This document shows positions 1 to 5,158 of a stretch of 7,698 nucleotides of DNA, one piece after another; within the stretch, counting starts at the first letter, position 1, and the number at the start of each line of letters is the position of its first letter. Origin of the DNA: an uncultured Actinomycetes bacterium (GTDB taxonomy: Bacteria; Actinomycetota; Thermoleophilia; Gaiellales; Gaiellaceae); contig CAIYXH010000186.1 of NCBI GenBank assembly GCA_903930195.1, forward strand, positions 1 to 7,698, read 5' to 3'. The notes below the pieces were generated by a model. That model was not told where the DNA came from and searched no databases. It was given only the letters and a program-made list of their open reading frames with translations. The position numbers were made by a program, and so were the translations under genes.

Positions 1-603
1 GCCGTTGAAGCGCGAGACGACGACGGCGACGGTGCGGCGACGGCCGGTGGGCGTCCCCTCGATCACGGAGTAGCCGTCCGGGACGTCGATCTCGCCGCTC
101 ACGTGCTCGACGCTCAGCCCCTCGGACGGCGTGTCCTCGATGACGGCGCCGGACTTCGGCTCGGGCCAGGCGGCGAACGGGTCGCCCGCCTGCTCGACGG
201 AGACATCCTCGACGGACGGTTCCTCGGCAGCCAACGGCTCCTCGGGCTCCTCCTCGTCGTCGGACTCCGCGAAGGCGAATGGATCGAACTGGCGGGTCTC
301 CTCGAGCGGGGTCGGCGTGTAAACGGGCTCCTCGGCCGGGATGCCCTCCTCGAACGCCGGCGCTGCCGGCTCGGGGAACGCGGGCGCCTCGGTGCGTGGT
401 TGGCCGATCGCCGGGAACGGCGGCAGCTCAGGCGTCGCGGGCTCGGGCGTCACGGGCTCGGGCGTCACGGGCTCGGGCGTCACGGGCTCGGGGTCGGCCG
501 CGACGGGCGCGGGCTCAGGCTCGGCCGGTGCTGCCGGCTCGTCCGGGCGCCGCAGCGGCGGCAGCTCGGAGCGCGGTTCGTCGTCCCAGTGGAGGTTGCT
601 CAT
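1..603 (-). CDS. ribH: 6,7-dimethyl-8-ribityllumazine synthase with long N-terminal Pro/Glu-rich extension (3' end outside window)
   Basis: Lumazine synthase condenses the ribityl-aminouracil from RibD/phosphatase with dihydroxybutanone phosphate from RibBA. The frame was found by reading the minus strand from an ATG at 603-601, whose ATGA overlaps the ribBA stop. It stays open for 201 codons to the window edge. Only the last ~23 visible residues look like RibH: YSVIEGTPTGRR followed by TVAVVVSRFNG (residues ~179-201), matching the family's N-terminal strand and its (V/S)RFN signature. Ordinary RibH proteins begin about 15-20 residues before this motif, so about 178 residues are extra. That extra part is low in complexity: of its first 161 residues about 38 are Pro, 41 are Glu/Asp and only about six are Lys/Arg. 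Residues 37-61 form a pentad repeat (DPEPV, TPEPV twice, TPEPA, TPELP). It is probably disordered and acidic. The identification rests on a short core segment plus position after ribBA; the rest of the catalytic domain lies outside the window. Confidence 0.8.
   Translation of the reverse strand, partial: MSNLHWDDEPRSELPPLRRPDEPAAPAEPEPAPVAADPEPVTPEPVTPEPVTPEPATPELPPFPAIGQPRTEAPAFPEPAAPAFEEGIPAEEPVYTPTPLEETRQFDPFAFAESDDEEEPEEPLAAEEPSVEDVSVEQAGDPFAAWPEPKSGAVIEDTPSEGLSVEHVSGEIDVPDGYSVIEGTPTGRRRTVAVVVSRFNG
424..498. repeat. 15-bp tandem repeat encoding the TPEPV pentads of the RibH extension
   Basis: Three exact copies of the plus-strand unit GGGCTCGGGCGTCAC lie at 439-453, 454-468 and 469-483. 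A degenerate copy sits on each side (424-438 and from 484). The unit is a whole number of codons, so copy number can change without breaking the minus-strand ribH frame. It encodes Thr/Asp-Pro-Glu-Pro-Val/Ala/Leu. The exact nucleotide identity of the central copies suggests recent slippage or duplication. Confidence 0.9.
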
Positions 604-1856
604 TCGGCGGTGGCGTTGCTGTCCAAGTCGAGGTCCCGCAGATCCTGGTGGTGCAGGCGGTGACCGAGCTTATCCCTCTTGGCGGCCAGATAGCGGCGGT
701 TCTCGTCGTTCGGGGCAACTTCGATCGGCACCTGCTCGACCACCGTGAGCCCGAAACCGTCGATTCCGATGAGCTTCTTGGGGTTGTTCGTCAGGATCCG
801 GATCGTCGAGAGGCCGAGGTCGGAGAGGATCTGGTTGCCGATGCCGTAGTCGCGCGCGTCGGCCGGGAAGCCGAGCTTCAGGTTCGCCTCGACCGTGTCG
901 AGACCGGACGCCTGCAGCTCGTACGCGAGCAGCTTGTTCAGCAGGCCGATGCCGCGTCCCTCCTGCGCCATGTAGAGGAAGACGCCGCTGCCTTCACGCG
1001 CGATCTGCGCGAGCGCCTGGTCGCGCTGCTCGCCGCAGTCGCAGAGGAGCGAGTGGAAGACGTCGCCCGTGAGGCACTCCGAGTGGACGCGCACGAGGAC
1101 GTTCTCCGCGCCGTCGACGTCGCCCTTCACGAGCGCGACGTGCACCTTGCCGGTGAGCTTCTCGCGGAACGCGACCGCGGTGAACTCGCCCCACTCGGTC
1201 GGGAGCCGCACCGTCGCCTTGCGCTCCACAAGCTCCTCGTGGCGGCGGCGGTACTCGACGAGATCGGCGACCGAGATCATCTTCAGGTCGTGGCGCTCGC
1301 AGTACTCGATCAGATCCGGGACGCGGGCCATCGTGCCGTCGTCGTTCATGATCTCGCAGATCACGCCGGACGGGTTCAGGCCGGCGAGGCGTGCGAGGTC
1401 GACGCCGGCCTCGGTCTGGCCGATGCGCTCGAGCACACCGCCCGGCTTGGCGCGCAGCGGGAAGACGTGGCCTGGCTGGACGAGATCGTGAGCCTTCGCC
1501 TCGGGCGAGATCGCGACCTGCACCGTGTGGCTCCGGTCGGCGGCCGAGATCCCCGTGGTGACGCCCTCACGTGCCTCGATCGAGACGGTGAACGCGGTGC
1601 CGAGCGGCGCCTCGTTCTTGTCCGTCATCGGGCGCAGGCCGAGCTGGTCGGCGCGCTCCTCGGTCAGGCAGAGGCAGATCAGGCCCCGGCCGTGCGTGGC
1701 CATGAAGTTGATCATCTCGGGCGTCGCGAACTGCGCCGCGATGACGAGGTCGCCCTCGTTCTCGCGGTCGGGATTGTCGACGACGACGACACACCGGCCC
1801 TCCCGGATGTCCTCGATCGCCTGCTCGACCGTCGCAAAGGGCGTCGTGACCGCCAT
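600..1856 (-). CDS. ribBA: Bifunctional 3,4-dihydroxy-2-butanone-4-phosphate synthase / GTP cyclohydrolase II
   Basis: This 418-residue protein supplies both riboflavin precursors. Its N-terminal domain converts ribulose-5-phosphate to dihydroxybutanone phosphate; its C-terminal domain opens GTP to the diaminopyrimidine. Residues ~1-205 are RibB: DNPDRENEGD at 27-36 (acidic metal/substrate loop), HGRGLICL at 55-62, AFTVSIEA with GVTTGISAADR at 88-108, and HVFPLRAKPGG at 130-140. Residues ~206-400 are RibA: HSECLTGDVF with zinc cysteines Cys261, Cys272 and Cys274, EGRGIGL at 299-305, and DYGIGNQIL at 336-344. Every hallmark of both domains is intact, so both activities are expected. An 18-residue Asp/His-rich tail follows. 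The gene starts 13 bp after the ribE stop with only a weak purine-rich ribosome binding site, and its TGA overlaps the ribH ATG, which implies translational coupling. Fused RibBA is the usual arrangement in actinobacteria and many other bacteria. Confidence 0.98.
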   Translation of the reverse strand: MAVTTPFATVEQAIEDIREGRCVVVVDNPDRENEGDLVIAAQFATPEMINFMATHGRGLICLCLTEERADQLGLRPMTDKNEAPLGTAFTVSIEAREGVTTGISAADRSHTVQVAISPEAKAHDLVQPGHVFPLRAKPGGVLERIGQTEAGVDLARLAGLNPSGVICEIMNDDGTMARVPDLIEYCERHDLKMISVADLVEYRRRHEELVERKATVRLPTEWGEFTAVAFREKLTGKVHVALVKGDVDGAENVLVRVHSECLTGDVFHSLLCDCGEQRDQALAQIAREGSGVFLYMAQEGRGIGLLNKLLAYELQASGLDTVEANLKLGFPADARDYGIGNQILSDLGLSTIRILTNNPKKLIGIDGFGLTVVEQVPIEVAPNDENRRYLAAKRDKLGHRLHHQDLRDLDLDSNATAE

Positions 1857-1869
1857 GGAGAAACGGTAC

Positions 1870-2457
1870 CTACGCGGGTGGGAGCAGCCGCTCGACGTAC
1901 TTCGCGAGCACGTCGGCTTCGAGGTTCACCGGGTCTCCGGCGACGGCGTCGCCCAGGGTCGTCACGGCGAGCGTGTGCGGGATCAGCGCCACTGCGAACC
2001 CGGTGTCGTCGAGCTCCGCGACCGTGAGGCTCACGCCTTCGATCGTGATCGACCCCTTCTCGACCACGTAGCGGAGGATCGCCGGCGGCGCGTCGAACCA
2101 GAGCCTCCGCCCCGCCCCCTCGGCCACGACCGACCGCACCGACCCGACACCGTCGACGTGGCCCTGGACGTAGTGGCCGCCCAGCGAGTCGCCGACGCGC
2201 GCGGCCGACTCCAGGTTGACCGACCGGCCGGCAGCAAGGCCGCCGAGCGAGCTCCGCTCGAGCGTCTCCGGCACCGCCTCGAACGAAAGGACGTCGCCGT
2301 CACGCTCGACAACCGTCAGGCAGACACCGCTGATCGAGACCGAGTCGCCGAGGACGACACGCTCGGCGATACCGGGCGCCTCGATCCCGAGGCGGAGTGC
2401 ACCACCGGTGTCCTCGACGGAGGCCACGCGACCGCGCTGGACGATTCCCGTGAACAT
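1870..2457 (-). CDS. ribE: Riboflavin synthase, alpha chain
   Basis: The enzyme dismutates two molecules of 6,7-dimethyl-8-ribityllumazine into riboflavin and the pyrimidine that RibH reuses. The 195-residue product begins with the near-invariant MFTGIV. It shows the two tandem lumazine-binding repeats: the first with GDSVSISGVCLTV (about residues 37-49), the second with SITIEGVSLTV (about 136-146). Between them lies RVGDSLGGHYVQGHVDGVG. Length and motif order are normal for the family, which works as a trimer. Start choice is certain from MFTGIV; there is no good ribosome binding site, but a TAGTAT -10 box lies 7 bp before the ATG, suggesting a leaderless mRNA. The gene (called ribC in E. 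coli) leads the ribE-ribBA-ribH run. Confidence 0.98.
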   Translation of the reverse strand: MFTGIVQRGRVASVEDTGGALRLGIEAPGIAERVVLGDSVSISGVCLTVVERDGDVLSFEAVPETLERSSLGGLAAGRSVNLESAARVGDSLGGHYVQGHVDGVGSVRSVVAEGAGRRLWFDAPPAILRYVVEKGSITIEGVSLTVAELDDTGFAVALIPHTLAVTTLGDAVAGDPVNLEADVLAKYVERLLPPA

Positions 2458-2464
2458 CCACTCG

Positions 2465-2470
2465 ATACTA
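2465..2470 (-). promoter_or_regulatory. Probable -10 box of a leaderless ribE promoter
   Basis: On the minus strand TAGTAT fits the actinobacterial TANNNT -10 consensus. It ends 7 bases before the ribE ATG, which would put the transcript start on or next to the start codon. No convincing -35 hexamer lies 16-18 bp upstream. The missing Shine-Dalgarno sequence in front of ribE supports the leaderless reading. This is inference from sequence only. Confidence 0.5.
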
Positions 2471-2502
2471 GGGGCTGCCCCTTTGTAGGGACTTCCCCTA
2501 CG
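2469..2502. repeat. Two adjacent 17-bp palindromic direct repeats upstream of ribE (operator-like)
   Basis: TAGGGGCTGCCCCTTTG (2469-2485) is followed without a gap by TAGGGACTTCCCCTACG (2486-2502); 13 of 17 bases agree. Each copy is itself a small inverted repeat: GGGG-ctg-CCCC in the first and GTAGGG-acttc-CCCTAC spanning 2485-2501 in the second. They occupy the spacer and -35 region of the presumed ribE promoter, as operator sites often do. They could instead form short hairpins in a readthrough transcript. A third partial match, TAGGGACT, lies at 2525-2532. Confidence 0.6.
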
Positions 2503-2524
2503 GGAAAGCTGAAGAGCACGCGGC

Positions 2525-2614
2525 TAGGGACTGACCTCTGGTCTGTCCCGAGCGAACGCCGACAGCGCGCACCGCTTCAGTCGGGACAGGCCCTGGAAAC
2601 CCGGGCCAGTCCCT
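2525..2614. repeat. Nested palindromic element (two mismatched hairpins that also pair with each other)
   Basis: In this non-coding stretch, the left arm 2527-2549 folds as GGGAC-t-GACC, loop TCT, GGTC-t-GTCCC (9 bp with one T/T mismatch). The right arm 2583-2613 folds as GGGAC-a-GGCCC, 9-base loop, GGGCC-a-GTCCC (10 bp with one A/A mismatch). The arms are also inverted copies of each other: AGGGACTG (2526-2533) matches CAGTCCCT (2607-2614), and CTGTCCCGA (2543-2551) matches TCGGGACAG (2581-2589). The organisation resembles REP/BIME-type extragenic repeats or a small palindromic mobile element, but no family was recognised and copy number elsewhere is unknown. Confidence 0.6.
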
Positions 2615-2651
2615 GCGAGCAAGCGACCCCGAAGGGGGTTCGCTTACTCGC
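2615..2651 (-). terminator. Strong hairpin over the end of the 84-codon ORF, possible terminator
   Basis: GCGAG (2615-2619) and AAGCGA (2621-2626) pair with TCGCTT (2640-2645) and CTCGC (2647-2651). CCCC pairs with GGGG in the core around a GAA loop. This gives roughly 15 bp with one mismatch and one bulged base. The stop codon of the small ORF lies inside the stem. No U-tract follows on the minus strand, so it is not a classical intrinsic terminator; many high-GC actinobacterial terminators lack one. It may end or attenuate the rpe-like/ribD/ORF84 transcript, or protect its 3' end. Confidence 0.4.
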
Positions 2652-2898
2652 CGTAGGCGAGAGCCTCGATGGTCTCGCGCACGGCGACCTCGAGGTTGCC
2701 GCGCTCGCCGGGGAAGGCGTCGCCGAGCGAGGTCAGGAGCTCCTTGACCGCGTCGCGCTGGCCGGGAGCGAGCTCGTACGTGCCGATCTCCTCGACCTTC
2801 TTGCGCAGCTCGTCGTTCCCGAGGTTCTGCATCAGCCACTGGCTGAGCAGGGTGACGATCTGGTCGTCGTCGCGCTGGGAGTCAGAGTGGGTGGACAT
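2644..2898 (-). CDS. Small uncharacterised protein, 84 aa, in the riboflavin gene series
   Basis: I do not recognise this protein. It is soluble and charged, with no signal peptide, membrane segment or cysteine. After a polar start (residues 1-13) it reads as largely helical: VTLLSQWLMQNL (about 15-26), then NDELRKKVEEI, and a C-terminal part with LEVAVRETIEALAYGE. The ATG lies 17 bp inside the end of ribD and is preceded by a purine-rich GAGGG close to the start, so translational coupling to ribD is likely. It ends in a strong hairpin. Codon use matches its neighbours (GC-rich third positions), which supports a real gene. Its place among rib genes suggests, but does not prove, a link to flavin synthesis or to an RNA or protein partner. 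Confidence 0.65.
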   Translation of the reverse strand: MSTHSDSQRDDDQIVTLLSQWLMQNLGNDELRKKVEEIGTYELAPGQRDAVKELLTSLGDAFPGERGNLEVAVRETIEALAYGE

Positions 2899-3820
2899 AG
2901 CCCTCGAGGAGTACGTCCTCGCCGACCGAGCGGGCGCTCAGGTGGACGAGATCGTGCGGGGATCCTAGCCGCGGCGTCCACGCGAGCCCGTCGCCCGCGA
3001 GCGTCGGCGCGACGAAGAGGAGCAGCTTGTCGACGAGGTCCGCCTCGAGGAACGCCTGCGCGAGCGTCGGGCCGCCTTCGAGCAGGAGCGACTGCACGCC
3101 GGCCTCGCCGAGGGCGGCGAGCTCGTCGGCGAGGCCGCCGGTGAGCAGCTCGAGCGGCGAGCCGTCGGGCAGCGGCCCTTGGCCGAAGACGAGCCGGCGG
3201 GGCTGGCCGCGCGGCGTCTCGACGTCGCGCGCGTCGAGCTTCGGATCGTCGGCGCGCAGCGTCCCCATGCCGACGGCTACGGCATCCGAGGCGGCGCGGA
3301 GCTCGTGCACGAGCCGGCGGCTCGCCTCGCCCGTGACCCAGCGGCGGCCCGGCACGGTCACGCGGCCGTCGAGCGTCACCGCGAGCTTGAGCGTCACGAA
3401 CGGCCTACGGCGGGCGACCCAGGTGCGCCACGCCTCGTTCACGACCTTCGCCTCCCAGAGCTCCGCGAGCTCGACATCGACCCCGGCCGCCTCGAGCCGC
3501 TCGATCCCGCCCGCGGCTTCGGGGTTCGGGTCGCGCGCGCCGATCACGACGCGGCCGACGCCCGCCTCGAGGATCAGGTCGACGCACGGCGGGTTCGAGC
3601 CCCAGTGGTTGCAGGGCTCGAGCGAGGTATAGAGCGTTGCGCCCCGCGCCCGTTCGCCCGCCTCGGCGAGCGCGACAGCTTCGGCGTGGCGGGCTCCGGC
3701 CTCGGTGGCTCCCTCGCCGACGACCTCACCGGCATCGACGATGACGGCCCCGACGGTGGGCTTGGGGTAGGCACGGCCACCCGCGGCGGTCGCGAGCTCG
3801 ACGGAACGGCGGAGCGTCAC
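2882..3820 (-). CDS. ribD: Bifunctional diaminohydroxyphosphoribosylaminopyrimidine deaminase / 5-amino-6-(5-phosphoribosylamino)uracil reductase
   Basis: RibD performs the second and third steps of the GTP branch: zinc-dependent deamination, then NADPH-dependent reduction of the ribosyl side chain. The 312-residue product has the deaminase domain first (1 to ~135): HAE at 45-47 and PCNHWGSNPPC with Cys70 and Cys79, which give the zinc ligands and the catalytic Glu47. The reductase domain (from ~140) starts TLKLAVTLDGRV and contains RWVTGEASR, HELRAASDAVAVGMGTLRADDP and LLLEGGPTLAQAF. It is a little shorter than the usual ~360 residues, mostly at the N-terminus. Lys20 in YPKPTVG replaces the usual Asn of the PNPxVG motif. 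It starts at GTG, sharing GTGA with the stop of the rpe-like gene. Zinc and catalytic residues are intact, so activity is expected. Confidence 0.96.
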   Translation of the reverse strand: MTLRRSVELATAAGGRAYPKPTVGAVIVDAGEVVGEGATEAGARHAEAVALAEAGERARGATLYTSLEPCNHWGSNPPCVDLILEAGVGRVVIGARDPNPEAAGGIERLEAAGVDVELAELWEAKVVNEAWRTWVARRRPFVTLKLAVTLDGRVTVPGRRWVTGEASRRLVHELRAASDAVAVGMGTLRADDPKLDARDVETPRGQPRRLVFGQGPLPDGSPLELLTGGLADELAALGEAGVQSLLLEGGPTLAQAFLEADLVDKLLLFVAPTLAGDGLAWTPRLGSPHDLVHLSARSVGEDVLLEGYVHPL

Positions 3821-4404
3821 GCGAGCGCTTGTACCAGCCGGCGGTAGGCCCGCGGCAGGTCTTCCCGCGCGAAGATCGGCTCGCCGGCGACGAGCACGGT
3901 CGCCCCGGCGCGGTGCAGGGCACCGGCGTTCTCGTAGCTCGCGTCCTCCACCTCGATCGCGACGCCTGCCGGAAGCGCCGCCCTGAGGGCCACGAGGCGC
4001 TCGTCGGGCGGGCCGGCGACAAAGACGAGGTCGATGCCCTCCGCAGCAGCGGCCGCAACGTCAGCGACGCGGTCGTCCGGGCCCAGCGCGAGCCCGACCT
4101 GCAGGCCGAGCTCCCGGACGACGGACGCATCTCCCGCCGCCGTGAGCGGGAGCGTGATGCTGTCGGCACCGGCCGCCGCGAGCAGGTGCGCGCGGCCGGC
4201 GCGCGAGACGACGACGTCGACCGCCCCCTCGTAGCGGTGGACGAGCGGCGCGAGCGCGCCGACGAGCTCCGGGTCGTCCTCGAAATGGAAGATCCGCGCC
4301 CCGGTGCGCAGGAGCGCCTCGACCTGCGACGCGCGCAGCGCCGGGTCCGCGGCCGTCACCGCGGCCGCGATCTCGACCGTCCTGATCCACTCCCGCCAGC
4401 CCAT
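3817..4404 (-). CDS. Ribulose-phosphate 3-epimerase-like protein with degenerate active site
   Basis: The 195-residue sequence lines up end to end with Rpe (usually 215-225 residues). Matching parts are VEIAAAVTAAD for the IAPSILSAD start, ARIFHFEDD for the HFDVMD strand, AAAGADSITL, GLQVGLALGP, GIDLVFV, and AIEVED...AGATVLVAGEPIF for the EVDGG...VAGSAIF end. A (beta/alpha)8 barrel is therefore likely. The chemistry looks altered: metal-ligand His40 is kept, but the HFD Asp is Glu42, the HLM histidine is lost (Val64-Ser67 region), the EVDGG Asp is Glu153 with the Gly pair replaced by Asp-Ala, and the MxVNPGFGGQ loop is cut to AGPPDE. Start: the ATG is the first start codon after an in-frame TAA at 4452-4450. 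Rpe would interconvert ribulose-5-P, the RibB substrate, which fits the neighbourhood. It may instead be a non-catalytic or repurposed barrel. The fold call rests on patterns only. Confidence 0.6.
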   Translation of the reverse strand: MGWREWIRTVEIAAAVTAADPALRASQVEALLRTGARIFHFEDDPELVGALAPLVHRYEGAVDVVVSRAGRAHLLAAAGADSITLPLTAAGDASVVRELGLQVGLALGPDDRVADVAAAAAEGIDLVFVAGPPDERLVALRAALPAGVAIEVEDASYENAGALHRAGATVLVAGEPIFAREDLPRAYRRLVQALA

Positions 4405-4462
4405 CCGAGCCCTGATTCTCCGCGACCGTGGGCAGCTTGTCCATCCCGGTTACGCTCCCGGT
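4405..4462. promoter_or_regulatory. 58-bp divergent intergenic region; TACGCT -10 box for the plus-strand gene
   Basis: This short gap separates the minus-strand rpe-like gene from the plus-strand gene at 4463. TACGCT at 4451-4456 fits TANNNT and lies 6 bp before the GTG, consistent with a leaderless transcript. No good -35 is visible. On the minus strand I see no clear promoter for the rpe-like gene, only a weak AGGG close to its ATG. That gene may be transcribed from a cryptic promoter here or by readthrough from rsmB. Confidence 0.45.
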
Positions 4463-5158
4463 GTGCAACCGCGGTTCCGATCGGGTGAGGTGGTGATCGT
4501 CGCGGGCTCCACGGTCGAGGGAGTCGTCGAGGACGTGGCCGGCCCGACCGACGACGGGACGGGCTGGACCGTGCTCGTCGCGCTCGAGACGACGCCCTAC
4601 GGGGATCCGCTCTCGCTCTTCGCCGAAGAGGATCTCGAGCCGACCGGCCTGCTCGAGGACGACGACGGGAACCGCCTCTCGATCGCGGCGCTGCCGGAGC
4701 CCGAGGAGCGCTCGACGCAGATCGAGCTGCACATCGCGACCGACATCGTCGACGGGATCGAAGCGGCCCGCGTCGCCGAGACGATCGAGCGCGACCTGGT
4801 CGAGCTGCTCGGCGGCGGCACGGTCGGGATCGAGGCCACCCGCCATTGGAGCGAGCCATACCTCTACGAGCTCGACGTCATCGCGGTTCCGCAGGCGGAC
4901 GCCGTCGGCGGCCTCCGCGAGCTCGTGGCCGAGGGTGGCGACGGCTGGCTCTCATGCCGCGACGACGGCTGGCGGGTCGATCTCTGGTGGCATGCCGCCG
5001 ACGACGAGGCGGTGTTCCTCACGCCCGAGATCCGCGGCGTCGAGATCGCCTACCGCCCCTGGGAGAGCCCGCTGCGACGGCCGAAGGACGAACGCCCCCT
5101 CGTCTCGGTCGTGGTCTCCGATCTAGGGGACGCGCAGTCGCGCGACGAAGAAGCCTGA
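4463..5158 (+). CDS. Uncharacterised protein, 231 aa, opposite-strand gene between rsmB and the rpe-like gene
   Basis: I do not recognise this protein. Residues 1-60 look like a small beta-barrel of SH3/KOW style: SGEVVIVAGSTVEGVVEDV, then WTVLVALE and a FAEEDLEPTG end, typical of segments that set charge on a binding surface. Residues ~86-230 look alpha/beta, with a helix at VAETIERDLVELLGG, a strand YLYELDVIAV, and a Trp-rich GWLSCRDDGWRVDLWW (161-176). It is strongly acidic, has one Cys, and has no signal peptide or membrane segment. GTG 4463 was chosen because the longer frame from 4304 would overlap the rpe-like gene by 101 bp, and because a -10 box lies just ahead. Its last 36 bp overlap the rsmB 3' end tail to tail. 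The GC-rich coding pattern supports a real gene. Confidence 0.75.
   Translation: MQPRFRSGEVVIVAGSTVEGVVEDVAGPTDDGTGWTVLVALETTPYGDPLSLFAEEDLEPTGLLEDDDGNRLSIAALPEPEERSTQIELHIATDIVDGIEAARVAETIERDLVELLGGGTVGIEATRHWSEPYLYELDVIAVPQADAVGGLRELVAEGGDGWLSCRDDGWRVDLWWHAADDEAVFLTPEIRGVEIAYRPWESPLRRPKDERPLVSVVVSDLGDAQSRDEEA

Noticed and set aside
424..498. CRISPR-like tandem repeat
   Set aside because: Units are contiguous 15-mers with no spacers and lie in a coding frame.
103..748. Plus-strand Gly/Ser-rich frames opposite the left edge
   Set aside because: Their repeats mirror the TPEPV repeat of the minus-strand ribH frame. That frame runs into a RibH core and is coupled to ribBA, so it is the better candidate.
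279..2027. 582-codon plus-strand open frame, and other long plus-strand frames at 1525-3144 and 5387-6436
   Set aside because: They are antisense to genes with complete family motifs (ribBA, ribE, ribD, rsmB). Their Arg/Ala/Gly-rich translations are typical shadows of high-GC coding DNA.
2498..2839. 113-codon minus-strand frame across the structured gap
   Set aside because: It overlaps the 84-codon gene in another frame and then runs through the palindromes; composition is shadow-like.
4304..4462. Upstream start (4304) for the plus-strand unknown gene
   Set aside because: It would overlap the rpe-like gene by 101 bp and add Arg/Ser/Ala-rich residues typical of a shadow frame; GTG 4463 has a well-placed -10 box.
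4061..4846. 261-codon minus-strand frame across the divergent intergenic region
   Set aside because: It is antisense to the 4463 gene and out of frame with the rpe-like gene, with no recognisable motif and an Arg/Gly/Ala-rich end. It is a shadow frame.
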